Positions 7,765 through 14,926 of a stretch of DNA of 35,624 bases are shown one piece after another; positions within the stretch are counted from its first letter, which is position 1, and the number at the start of each line of letters is the position of its first letter. Position numbers and translations under genes: made by a program. The notes under the pieces are model-generated. The model was not told the origin of the DNA. It saw only the letters and a list, made by a program, of their open reading frames with translations, and made no database searches. The DNA comes from Dongia_A sp044226685 (GTDB taxonomy: Bacteria > Pseudomonadota > Alphaproteobacteria > Dongiales > Dongiaceae), in assembly GCA_044226685.1 (NCBI GenBank), contig JBGAGP010000032.1, forward strand, positions 1 through 35,624, read 5' to 3'.

Positions 7765-9099
7765 TCAGTCCGATTGCATCAAATGCAGCTTGAGCGGATA
7801 GGCCGCTCGCGGATGCGCCGTCTTCGGCGCGACCGCCTCGCCATCGACATAGTCGAAGCCGGCGTCGACTGCCTTCTTGACCATGCCGATGGTGCGGGCG
7901 CCGTGCAGGAATGTGCGCAAGCCCCCGGCCTTGGCGGCGGCGATGTATTTCGCCATCGCGCCCGCGGCGACAGAGCCGATATCCTCTTGGGTTGCAGCGA
8001 TGCCGTAGATGCCGCTGGTCCCGATCTCGAACAAGCGGTGGAGGGCAGAGGGCGGCAGCGACACGACGGCACCGTGGCAGAACGGCTGCAGGATCTTGGC
8101 GAGTTGTAGCAAGCGCGTGTTGGGCGCCTGGGCCGGCACTCCGTAGATCTCGAACAACAGATAGCGCCGGTAGGCGCTCGGCACACGCTGGCACAACGAC
8201 AGGAATTCCTCGCGGTGGGCGCGCTGCGCGAGCGTCTGATAGTGCACCGGCACAAGGAGGATGGTCTTGCCGTTGGCCTGCATGACGCTGTGGAGCATCT
8301 CGATCGCTCGGCCCAGCAGGAGAAAGTCAAGATCAGCGATCGCTTGCTGTAGCGAATCGGGATCGGTCAGCGCCTGTAGATTCTGCAATGTCGACTTGCT
8401 GGTCCAGTCATCAAGGCGGCAGCGGTGCAGGGCGACCGACTGCCGTGCGGCCGCCCAGACCGGACAGAACACGGCGCTGGCGCGATCCAGCAACATGCGA
8501 CGCTGGCGCTGCACCGTGTCCTCGACTTCGCGGCTGACGTTGTCCAGCGATGCGGCGATAGCGTCGAGCAGCGAGCTGCCAGTCGAAAGCGCCAGATGCG
8601 GTGTAAAATCAGTCACCCGGTGATCGATGCGCAGTCCCTGCGCCTGCGGCACCTCGCGCAGCAGCGCCGCCTTGATCTCGGCGACGATGTCGCGCGTACG
8701 ATGTTCCGCCTCGCCACGGCCGAGACCAGCGAAGCATAGGATGTACGTCTCCTCATCGCGGCGGGCGAAGATGTCGCTCGGCCCGAGATTGCGCCGAATC
8801 ACATCTTCGCTGACCTGATAGGCCTTTGCCGCGACCTCATCCCACGTCCCGCCCAACTCGGCGCGGATGTCCTGCATGCCGAGCAATTGCACGGCACTCG
8901 CCGCCAGCGGCGCCTCCGGATCCGACCGGCCGGCGACCAGTTGTTCGGCGCGGCGATCGAATTCCTCGCGCTCCAGCGAACGGCGCACCTCCTCCTGAAG
9001 GTCCGGCAAGTCAGGCTCGACATAGCGGACGGCGCGCTCGCGGTCGTTGCCGAGCGCCAGCAGGGCGATGCCGATCTTCCGTACCAGGCGTCTGATCAT
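7765..9099 (-). CDS. Degenerate GGDEF-EAL-like protein
   Basis: The 444-aa product lacks membrane segments. Residues about 100-150 resemble the end of a GGDEF domain: the segment DIFARRDEETYILCFAGL places RRDEE (113-117) where the GGDEF signature would be. Residues about 250-430 follow the outline of an EAL domain, keeping one glutamate in LFEIYG (E317) and a final GFDYVDGEAVAP, but without the DDFG and EGVE metal and catalytic motifs. I infer a catalytically dead c-di-GMP-type or protein-binding effector. The ATG overlaps the stop of the kinase gene by 4 nt, so the two are surely co-translated. The family assignment is by eye and moderately certain. Confidence 0.7.
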   Translation of the reverse strand: MIRRLVRKIGIALLALGNDRERAVRYVEPDLPDLQEEVRRSLEREEFDRRAEQLVAGRSDPEAPLAASAVQLLGMQDIRAELGGTWDEVAAKAYQVSEDVIRRNLGPSDIFARRDEETYILCFAGLGRGEAEHRTRDIVAEIKAALLREVPQAQGLRIDHRVTDFTPHLALSTGSSLLDAIAASLDNVSREVEDTVQRQRRMLLDRASAVFCPVWAAARQSVALHRCRLDDWTSKSTLQNLQALTDPDSLQQAIADLDFLLLGRAIEMLHSVMQANGKTILLVPVHYQTLAQRAHREEFLSLCQRVPSAYRRYLLFEIYGVPAQAPNTRLLQLAKILQPFCHGAVVSLPPSALHRLFEIGTSGIYGIAATQEDIGSVAAGAMAKYIAAAKAGGLRTFLHGARTIGMVKKAVDAGFDYVDGEAVAPKTAHPRAAYPLKLHLMQSD

Positions 9100-10598
9100 G
9101 CTGGATCTCCCTTCTTCGTGATCGGGTCGCGCTCTGTGGTGCGCTCTGGTGGCAGCGTCGCGGTGACAATCGTGCCCAGCTGCGGCTGGCTTTGGATGGC
9201 AAGTGCCCCGCCGTGCAGGTCGATCAGCGATTTCGCCAGCGGCAGGCCGAGGCCGAGTCCTTCGTGCTTGCGGCTATAGGCCGCCTCGATCTGGCGAAAG
9301 GGCAGGAGCGCGAGTGAAACCTCGTCCGCTGTCATGCCGATGCCGGTGTCCTGGACGGAAAAAGTGACGCCGCCATCCTTCGTCCGGTTCGCGGCCAGCA
9401 CGACGCGGCCGCCTTGCGGTGTGAACTTGATGGCGTTGGAGATCAGATTGAGCAGCACGCGGCGCAGCTTCAGCTCGTCTGCCCACAGGAACGGCAGACC
9501 TTCGCCGAAATCGACGGTCAGTGAGATGCCGGCGGCGCGCACCCGCGGGCGCGCCAGGCGCAGGGTCTTGGACAGCAGCAGCCGCGTATCGAATTTGCTT
9601 TCAATGAGCGACATGCGTCCGGCGTCGATCTTCGAGAGATCGAGGATGTCGCTGATGTTCTCCAGCAAGTGCCGGCCGCTTTCGTTGATATCCAGCAGAT
9701 AGGCGCGGTGCTTCTCGTTGACTCCAGCCTCGGGTCCGTTGTGCATCTCACGCAGCATCAGTTCGGAAAATCCGATGATCGCACCAAGCGGTGTACGCAG
9801 CTCGTGGCTGACATTGGCGAGAAGTTCCGCCTGCGTGCGCTCCGCTATCAACGCGTCGCTGCGCGCCGCGGCCAGTGCTTCGGTCTGGCGCTCGATCTCC
9901 GCGATCTGTCGCTTCAGGCGATCCCGGATTTCGTCGATCTCGATATTCTGCAGGTGCAGTCTCTGATCACCGGCGAGCAGCGCCTGGCGCTGCCAGTGCA
10001 GGCTGGTCTGTAGCCGGTCCTGGACGATGGCGAGGTGCGTCAGCGCCGCCAAAGTCCGCAACAGGTGCCAATCGGCATCGCCCGGCTCGCGCGGCTGCGG
10101 ATGATAGACCGTGAGGGTGCCGAGTGCCTCGCCCGCGTCGTCGAGAATCGGCAGCGACCAGCAGGCGCGCAGGCCGGCGGCCAAGGCAAGCGCGCGGAAG
10201 TCGTCCCAACGGCCGTCCTCGGCGATGTCGCGGACGGCGACTGGTTTGCGTGCATAGACCGCCGATCCGCAAGATCCGACCAGGGGACCGATCTCGATCC
10301 CGTCCAAAGCCGCGCAATAGCTGGCGGGCAGGCTCGGCGCCGCCAGATGATAGAGCCTCTTGTTGCGCACCAGCAGGATGGAGCAGGCGGCAGGCGCCGT
10401 CGCCGCCTCGACCACGCGGGCTACACGCTCCAGTGTCTCGTGCACCGGCGCCCGGCGCGCGATCATCTCGGCGATTTCCCGGCAATTGTCGAGCAGGTTC
10501 CAGGCGGAAATCGTCGACGACCCATCGGCCGCTGCCGGGGTGCGCGGCGCACCCGCGCTATCTTGGTTGAGGGACCAGAATTCCGTTACATCGTTCAT
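9096..10598 (-). CDS. Soluble GAF-domain sensor histidine kinase
   Basis: The 500-aa product has a GAF-type sensor at about 45-190, a coiled-coil linker at about 215-255, HisKA with the phospho-acceptor H265 in NVSHELRTPL, and HATPase_c with N box N384/N388, G1 box D417-x-G419 (QDTGIGM) and G2 box GLGLGL (447-452). There is no signal peptide or membrane segment, so it senses a cytosolic cue; the GAF ligand is unknown. No receiver-domain protein is encoded nearby. The likely outputs are the adjacent degenerate GGDEF-EAL protein or the divergent LuxR-type regulator, which lacks a receiver domain. Its stop overlaps the next gene's start (ATGA). Confidence 0.93.
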   Translation of the reverse strand: MNDVTEFWSLNQDSAGAPRTPAAADGSSTISAWNLLDNCREIAEMIARRAPVHETLERVARVVEAATAPAACSILLVRNKRLYHLAAPSLPASYCAALDGIEIGPLVGSCGSAVYARKPVAVRDIAEDGRWDDFRALALAAGLRACWSLPILDDAGEALGTLTVYHPQPREPGDADWHLLRTLAALTHLAIVQDRLQTSLHWQRQALLAGDQRLHLQNIEIDEIRDRLKRQIAEIERQTEALAAARSDALIAERTQAELLANVSHELRTPLGAIIGFSELMLREMHNGPEAGVNEKHRAYLLDINESGRHLLENISDILDLSKIDAGRMSLIESKFDTRLLLSKTLRLARPRVRAAGISLTVDFGEGLPFLWADELKLRRVLLNLISNAIKFTPQGGRVVLAANRTKDGGVTFSVQDTGIGMTADEVSLALLPFRQIEAAYSRKHEGLGLGLPLAKSLIDLHGGALAIQSQPQLGTIVTATLPPERTTERDPITKKGDPA

Positions 10599-10646
10599 GA
10601 TGGTTAACTTTCGGTCGATAGTGCTCGATGGCAGGCTGGGTAGCGG

Positions 10647-10886
10647 CTAGACATCGCGTCGCTCCAAGGTGGTAGTGGCCACAACAACCGACACTCGGCC
10701 GATCGCCGCGCCGTGCTCGTCCCGGACGCTGACGGCAAAGCCGAGACGGAAGCCGCTGCTGCACCCGATCTCGGCGCACATCGTCACGGCGCGCAGCATG
10801 GCCGCGCGCTCGTCGGACAAGGAAATTCCTGTCGTGTCCTCGTCCGTGCCGCGTTCGCCGTGGATCTGAAAGAAGTAGCGCCGCAT
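10647..10886 (-). CDS. DUF6894-like small protein
   Basis: A 79-aa product beginning MRRYFFQIHGERGTDEDTTG and ending in a VRDEHGAAIGRV strand. It resembles the small DUF6894-type proteins (MxRYFFH, a D-x-x-G turn, then an Asp-Glu-x-Gly strand) that are common in alphaproteobacteria and have no known function. The start at 10886 is chosen because GGAGG lies about 7 nt upstream on the minus strand; a longer upstream reading would cross the regulatory palindromes. It precedes the histidine kinase by 48 bp in the same direction, suggesting one transcript of three genes. Confidence 0.75.
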   Translation of the reverse strand: MRRYFFQIHGERGTDEDTTGISLSDERAAMLRAVTMCAEIGCSSGFRLGFAVSVRDEHGAAIGRVSVVVATTTLERRDV

Positions 10887-10901
10887 CGATAGCCTCCGCC
10901 T

Positions 10902-10915
10902 AGGTCCGTGGACCT
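10902..10915. promoter_or_regulatory. Palindrome AGGTCC-GT-GGACCT in divergent promoter region
   Basis: Perfect 6-bp arms around a 2-bp centre, 16 bp upstream of the DUF6894-like start and inside the shared region with the divergent LuxR gene. It could be an operator. No binding protein can be named. Confidence 0.4.
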
Positions 10916-10949
10916 GGGGTGCCGGCGCTGTCAGGAAACCTTGTAAGAC

Positions 10950-10983
10950 TACGAGGAAGCGCCGATACTCGTAACAGTACGAG
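10950..10983. promoter_or_regulatory. Triple TACGAG/CTCGTA motif, possible LuxR-type operator
   Basis: TACGAG occurs at 10950-10955 and 10978-10983, and its complement CTCGTA at 10968-10973. The last two form a 6-bp inverted repeat with a 4-nt gap. The location between divergent regulator and kinase operons fits an autoregulatory site; this is inference. Confidence 0.35.
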
Positions 10984-11094
10984 GGGCATCCGACTTGCTC
11001 TTGTCGGGCCGGGGCCTCGGGGTCACTGCACGGGTCCAGATTCGTTGGCATTCGCTGCCGCAGAGTCGGCAGTTCCTGACGCCGGGAGGGCCAG

Positions 11095-12027
11095 GTGCCC
11101 CCTACCAACAAGGCCACGCATCGCAATGGCGGAACCACCGGGCGACGGCCGGGCACAGCGAAGCTCGGCGCGTCCGCGGAGATCGATCAGCCTTTGCGGC
11201 AGAGCGGCATCCGCGTGGTGGGCGAAGTGCCATGGGGCGCCCATATCTGCATCTTCTACGAGACCAAGGAGGACCTGCTCGATACCGCGGCCGCCTATTT
11301 CAAGGCCGGCCTGGAGAGCAACGAATTCTGTGTCTGGGCGATCTCGGAGCCGATTACCAAGGCGGATGCTACGGCCGCACTGCGCCGCGCCATCCCGGAC
11401 CTGGAGGCGCAGCTTGCAGCCGGACGGGTCGAGATACTCCAGGGCACAGATTGGTACCTGCACGGCAACCAGTTCGATCTGCAACGGATCACCGGCGGCT
11501 GGAGTGAAAAGCTTCGCGCTGCGCTCGCCAAGGGCTTCGACGGCATGCGGGTCAGCGGCAACGCCTTCTGGATCGAGTCCAATCACTGGCAGGCGTTCTG
11601 CGAGTATGAACACGAACTCGATCGTTCGCTTGCCGGACAGCGTATGGTGGTGCTCTGCACCTACTCACTGCGGGCCAGCCGGGCGGTCGACCTGCTGGAC
11701 GTGGCGCGTGCGCATCAGTGCTGCACCGCCCGACGCAACGGCGATTGGGAGTTCCTGGCGACGCCGGAGCTGCGGCAGGCAAGACAGGAAATCGAAAGGC
11801 TGCGCGGCGCGCTCGGCGTGCTGTCCAAACCGTTCCCGGGCCATGACTTGCTGACGCCGCGCGAGCGCGTGGCGCTTGCGCAAATCGTGCGCGGTGCTTC
11901 CAGCAAGGAGGCGGCGCGCATGCTCGGCATCAGCCCGCGCACTGTCGAGTTTCACCGGGCCAATGTGATGCGCAAGCTGGGCGCCAGGAACACCGCCGAC
12001 CTCGTGCGCCGGGTGCTCGGCGACTGA
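11095..12027 (+). CDS. MEDS-domain LuxR-family transcriptional regulator
   Basis: The 310-aa product has an N-terminal MEDS-type sensory domain (about 40-210; motifs PWGAHICIFYETKEDLL, FWIESNHWQAFCEYE and LCTYSL), as in DcmR and related RecA/KaiC-like sensor proteins. A LuxR/GerE helix-turn-helix follows at about 250-308 (LTPRERVALAQIVRG, SSKEAARMLGISPRTVEFHR). It has no receiver domain, so control is presumably by ligand binding or by protein contact. It starts at GTG 11095, with GGGAGGG at 11083-11089 as ribosome binding site. It is divergent from the DUF6894-kinase operon and probably regulates it. Confidence 0.85.
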   Translation: MPPTNKATHRNGGTTGRRPGTAKLGASAEIDQPLRQSGIRVVGEVPWGAHICIFYETKEDLLDTAAAYFKAGLESNEFCVWAISEPITKADATAALRRAIPDLEAQLAAGRVEILQGTDWYLHGNQFDLQRITGGWSEKLRAALAKGFDGMRVSGNAFWIESNHWQAFCEYEHELDRSLAGQRMVVLCTYSLRASRAVDLLDVARAHQCCTARRNGDWEFLATPELRQARQEIERLRGALGVLSKPFPGHDLLTPRERVALAQIVRGASSKEAARMLGISPRTVEFHRANVMRKLGARNTADLVRRVLGD

Positions 12028-12051
12028 GGGAGTCGCAATATCTGTCGCCGA
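12017..12051 (+). terminator. Inverted repeat at the end of the LuxR gene
   Basis: TCGGCGAC (12017-12024) and GTCGCCGA (12044-12051) form an 8-bp perfect stem with a 19-nt loop that includes the stop codon. No T-run follows, so it is a weak candidate terminator. Confidence 0.3.
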
Positions 12052-12064
12052 CGGTTGCCACCCC

Positions 12065-12283
12065 CGCGGCGGCGACGGGCCGGACTGCGCCATGATGGTC
12101 GGCAATTCGGTCAAATCCAACATCCTGCCGGCGATCGAGGCGGGCAGCTGGGGCGTGCACGTGCCCTATCACATCACCTGGGCGCTCGAGCACGCCGAGG
12201 CGCCGCTCGACCATCCCCGCTTCAAGCGGGTGACGCACCTGGAGGAAGTCGCTAGGCTGGTCGCGGAAATCGCCGCTTCCTGA
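12065..12283 (+). pseudogene. 3' relic of the HAD hydrolase gene
   Basis: The reading frame CAMMVGNSVKSN...HPRFKRVTHLEEVARLVAEIAAS is the C-terminal third of a HAD hydrolase without its 5' part, motif I or start. Bases 12081-12204 match the intact gene at 7505-7628 with one change, which turns the motif IV aspartate (D186 of the intact gene) into asparagine. The downstream tail differs from the intact copy and is probably the original chromosomal one, because it runs straight on (25 bp) to the GNAT gene. Confidence 0.85.
12081..12204 (+). repeat. Right copy of 124-bp direct repeat
   Basis: Matches 7505-7628 except at 12119. It lies inside the HAD relic and marks the right edge of the putative island. 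Confidence 0.97.
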
Positions 12284-12308
12284 GTCGCCGCGTTTTTCGG
12301 GGGAAGAG

Positions 12309-12794
12309 ATGAAGATCCGCGACGCCACGCCCGCCGACGCCACGGCGATCAAGCTGATGATCCGCGAGCTCATCGCCTATGAGGGCACCAATATCGAGCT
12401 CACCTTCACCGTCGAGCAATTGGCGGCGGCGCTGTCCGGCGAGGCGCCGCGGCTGCGCGGCCTGATCGCCGAGGATGCCGACGGCGTCGCCGGTTTCGCC
12501 ACCTACACGATCGATTTCGCCATCTGGACCGGCGGCGACGTGCTGCGCATCGACGATCTCTTCGTGCGCGAGCGGGCGCGCGGGGCGGGGGCGGGCAGCG
12601 CCTTGATGGCGCGCATCGCCGAGATCTGCGTCGCGCATGGCATGCCCTGCCGCTGGGAGATCGAGGTCTCCAACACGCGGGCGCAGCACTTCTATTCCAC
12701 GCTCGGGGTCGAGATCCGCGACAAGAAGGCGGCGCGCTGGAGCCTGATTGCCATGCGCACGGCTCTCGCGAAGCTGCAGCGCACGGGGCAGTAG
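12309..12794 (+). CDS. GNAT-family N-acetyltransferase
   Basis: Predicted acetyl-CoA-dependent N-acetyltransferase, substrate unknown. The 161-aa product starts MKIRDATPADA, typical of GNATs, and has the acetyl-CoA pyrophosphate-binding motif A in RARGAGAGSALMARI (about 90-105), preceded by the strand LRIDDLFV and followed by the motif B region NTRAQHFYSTLG. A GGGGGAAGAG ribosome binding site lies just upstream of the ATG. Before island entry it probably followed the HAD gene directly in the smpB-HAD transcript. It resembles diamine or amino-acid acetyltransferases, but no substrate can be read from the sequence. Confidence 0.9.
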   Translation: MKIRDATPADATAIKLMIRELIAYEGTNIELTFTVEQLAAALSGEAPRLRGLIAEDADGVAGFATYTIDFAIWTGGDVLRIDDLFVRERARGAGAGSALMARIAEICVAHGMPCRWEIEVSNTRAQHFYSTLGVEIRDKKAARWSLIAMRTALAKLQRTGQ

Positions 12795-12816
12795 GCGGCG
12801 CGCAGGCGCCGGCGGC

Positions 12817-13464
12817 CTACCGCCCCAGCGCCGCCTTGGCCTTGCCGACCACGTCCCTGAACATGTCCGGCGTCAGGCGGTTGGTGTTCGTGTTGTAGCG
12901 CGAGCAGTGATAGCTGTCGAAGAGCACCCGGCCGGCCGGCAAGGCGTGCTTCGCCCCGTGGCCGAACTTGGCGGCGGATTTCTTGAGGCCGCTGCCCACC
13001 AGCACGGCGTCATGGGCGATCGAGCCCAGGGCCAGCACCACCTTGAGCCGGGGCAAAGCGGCGAGCTCGCTTTTCAGGAAGCGGTTGCAGATGCGGATCT
13101 CCTCCGGCGTCGGCTTGTTTTCCGGCGGCACGCATTTGACGGCGTTGGAGATGCGGCAGTCGACCAGTTCCAGGCTGTCATCCGGCCGCCGCTCATAGAC
13201 GCCCCGGGCGAGGCCGAATTCCAGAAGGGTGGCGTAGAGCAGGTCGCCGGCATAGTCGCCGGTGAAGGGCCGGCCTGTGCGGTTGGCGCCCTGCAGCCCT
13301 GGCGCCAGGCCGACGATCAGCAACCCCGCCTCCATCGGCCCGAAGGGCATGACCGGGGCATTGTGCCAATCGGGACACTTGGCGCGGGCATTGGCGCGGA
13401 ATTCCGCCAGGCGCGGGCAAAGGGGGCAGTCCAGCGGCGGCAGGTCGATGGCGGGCGTGGTCAT
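12817..13464 (-). CDS. Family 5 (UdgB-type) uracil-DNA glycosylase
   Basis: Removes uracil and other deaminated bases from DNA. The 215-aa product has the motif GLAPGLQGANRTGRPFTGD (about 52-70), where the family-5 enzymes lack the catalytic Asp/Asn of families 1 and 4. It has four cysteines suited to an iron-sulfur cluster (CPLC near the N-terminus, DCRISNAVKC in the middle) and a C-terminal SYHCSRYNTNTNRLT loop. The convergent GNAT gene ends 22 bp away. I place it in family 5 rather than family 4 from the GLAPG...NRTGR motif. Confidence 0.87.
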   Translation of the reverse strand: MTTPAIDLPPLDCPLCPRLAEFRANARAKCPDWHNAPVMPFGPMEAGLLIVGLAPGLQGANRTGRPFTGDYAGDLLYATLLEFGLARGVYERRPDDSLELVDCRISNAVKCVPPENKPTPEEIRICNRFLKSELAALPRLKVVLALGSIAHDAVLVGSGLKKSAAKFGHGAKHALPAGRVLFDSYHCSRYNTNTNRLTPDMFRDVVGKAKAALGR

Positions 13465-13517
13465 GCCCGCACTCTAGCCGAAGCCGTCGAGTCAGGAAGC
13501 CGCGCGAATGCGGGGCC

Positions 13518-14138
13518 TCAGGAGGCGTCGGCCTCGCCCGCCTCGTTGGCCGCCACCGCCGCCGCGCTATGATGCGAATGGCTCGATTGTGGTCGCGGGC
13601 CGGCATGCTGGCGGGCGATCAGGGAGGAAAGCTCCTCCAGCTCGATGAAATTGTCGGCCTGGCGCCGCAATTCGTCGGCCACCATCGGCGGCTGCGAGCG
13701 GATGGTGCTGACCACCGAGACGCGCACCCCCTTGCGCTGCACCGCCTCGACCAGGCGGCGGAAGTCGCCATCGCCGGAGAACAGCACCACGTGGTCCAGA
13801 TGCGAGGCCATCTCCAGCACGTCGATGGCGAGCTCGATGTCCATGTTGCCCTTGATTTTCCGGCGGCCCATGGAATCGGTGTATTCCTTGGTCGGCTTGG
13901 TCACCATGGTGAAGCCGTTGTAGTCGAGCCAGTCGACCAGCGGGCGCAGCGGCGAGTATTCCTGGTCCTCGACCAGCGCCGTGTAGTAGAAGGCGCGGAT
14001 CAGGTGGCATTTTTCCTGGAACTGCTTCAGCAGGCGCTTGTAGTCGATGTCGAAGCCCAAAGCCCGGGCGGCGGCGTGCAGATTGGCGCCGTCGATGAAC
14101 AAGGCGACGCGTTCGTTGGGATAAAATCGGCTAAGCAT
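13518..14138 (-). CDS. NYN domain (DUF88/LabA-like) protein
   Basis: Predicted PIN-like metal-dependent RNase. The 206-aa product shows the NYN acidic set: D16 in FIDGANLH, an aspartate in KGNMDIELAID, and two in LFSGDGDFRRLV. The last about 30 residues are a low-complexity Ser/His/Ala tail. The start at 14138 has GAGGGTG upstream. Family members such as LabA and YaaQ-like proteins affect RNA turnover or gene expression, but no target can be inferred here. Divergent from folK. Confidence 0.88.
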   Translation of the reverse strand: MLSRFYPNERVALFIDGANLHAAARALGFDIDYKRLLKQFQEKCHLIRAFYYTALVEDQEYSPLRPLVDWLDYNGFTMVTKPTKEYTDSMGRRKIKGNMDIELAIDVLEMASHLDHVVLFSGDGDFRRLVEAVQRKGVRVSVVSTIRSQPPMVADELRRQADNFIELEELSSLIARQHAGPRPQSSHSHHSAAAVAANEAGEADAS

Positions 14139-14218
14139 GACACCCTCGCAAAATGGTCATTCGCTCCCTGGCCCCGTGGAGCGGAATATGGTTGTGACCT
14201 GCCGAGGATGAACCACGA

Positions 14219-14232
14219 ACCGTTTAAACGGT
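14219..14232. promoter_or_regulatory. 14-bp perfect palindrome ACCGTTTAAACGGT
   Basis: Perfect palindrome in the 202-bp gap between the divergent NYN and folK genes. It could be an operator for a dimeric regulator. I see no clear -35/-10 pair around it. Confidence 0.4.
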
Positions 14233-14340
14233 CCAAAAGCCAGGCTCGCCCCCGCAGCCTTACGCCCGGACCCCGGAGCCGCTCCATCCCGAGAGCCGGC
14301 CGCAGAGTCTTATCGGGACAATTTATGGACGATCCGGCCA

Positions 14341-14865
14341 ATGTTTGACGATCTATACATTGGGTTAGGTGCCAACCTGCCCCATCGGCAATTCGGCCTA
14401 CCGCGCGCGACGCTGGAGCACGTTTTGACGCGGCTTCCTGCAGCAGGCCTGCGCATCCTCGCCCGCTCGCGCTGGTATGAATCCGCACCCGTGCCGGTTT
14501 CAGATCAGCCCTGGTTCGTGAACGGCGTGGTCCGGGTGGAGACCGCCCTGGCGCCCGCGGCGGTGCTGGCGGAACTGCACCGGATCGAGGCCGAGTTGGG
14601 CCGCCAGCGGGGCGAGCCGAACGCCGCCCGCGCCGTCGATCTGGATATCCTGGCTATTGGGAACATGATCCTGGAGGGGCCGACGCCGCCGATCGTGCCG
14701 CATCCCCGCATGGCCGAGCGGGCTTTCGTCCTGTTGCCATTGGCGGAATTGGCCCCGGATTGGCGCCATCCGGTGACCGGAACGCCGATTTCGGCCCTGA
14801 TCGCCGCGCTGCCCCGCGACCAAATCACCCGAGCCCTGCGGGATTCGCCGGTGTCGCGCGCTTGA
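14341..14865 (+). CDS. folK: 2-amino-4-hydroxy-6-hydroxymethyldihydropteridine diphosphokinase
   Basis: Transfers pyrophosphate from ATP to the pterin in folate synthesis. The 174-aa product begins with the family motif YIGLGANL, then SRWYESAPV, QPWFVNGVV, and the ATP/Mg-binding region RAVDLDILAIG (the two aspartates are the metal ligands), followed by PHPRMAERAFVLLPL. Length is typical. It lies 61 bp upstream of rpoZ, the usual alphaproteobacterial neighbour order folK-rpoZ-rel. Confidence 0.95.
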   Translation: MFDDLYIGLGANLPHRQFGLPRATLEHVLTRLPAAGLRILARSRWYESAPVPVSDQPWFVNGVVRVETALAPAAVLAELHRIEAELGRQRGEPNAARAVDLDILAIGNMILEGPTPPIVPHPRMAERAFVLLPLAELAPDWRHPVTGTPISALIAALPRDQITRALRDSPVSRA

Positions 14866-14895
14866 ATGCAGCGCAATATTAAGTTAGGAACAATC

Positions 14896-14908
14896 AATTA
14901 GCCTAATT
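14896..14908. promoter_or_regulatory. AT-rich palindrome AATTAG-C-CTAATT upstream of rpoZ
   Basis: Perfect 6-bp arms around one base, 18 bp before the rpoZ start and just before its GGAGG. It may be an operator or a small hairpin affecting translation; unproven. Confidence 0.35.
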
Positions 14909-14926
14909 CCTGGAGGCGTTTGAAGA

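Larger units (their letters stand above)
7629..12080. mobile_element. Putative integrated sensory island bounded by direct repeats
   Basis: About 4.5 kb lies between two near-identical 124-bp copies of HAD gene sequence. It holds a DUF6894-like gene, a histidine kinase, a degenerate GGDEF-EAL gene and a divergent MEDS-LuxR gene. The left HAD copy is complete but has a different tail, and the right copy lacks its 5' part and keeps another tail. This is what a single crossover of a circle (or partial-gene-bearing DNA) with the resident HAD gene would leave. No integrase, transposase or tRNA is present, so homologous recombination is more likely than an autonomous element. Confidence 0.55.

Noticed and set aside
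7694..12024. TCGGCGAC at both 7694-7701 and 12017-12024 as short attachment sites of the island
   Set aside because: An 8-bp GC-rich word is expected by chance, there is no integrase, and the 124-bp repeat explains the structure better.
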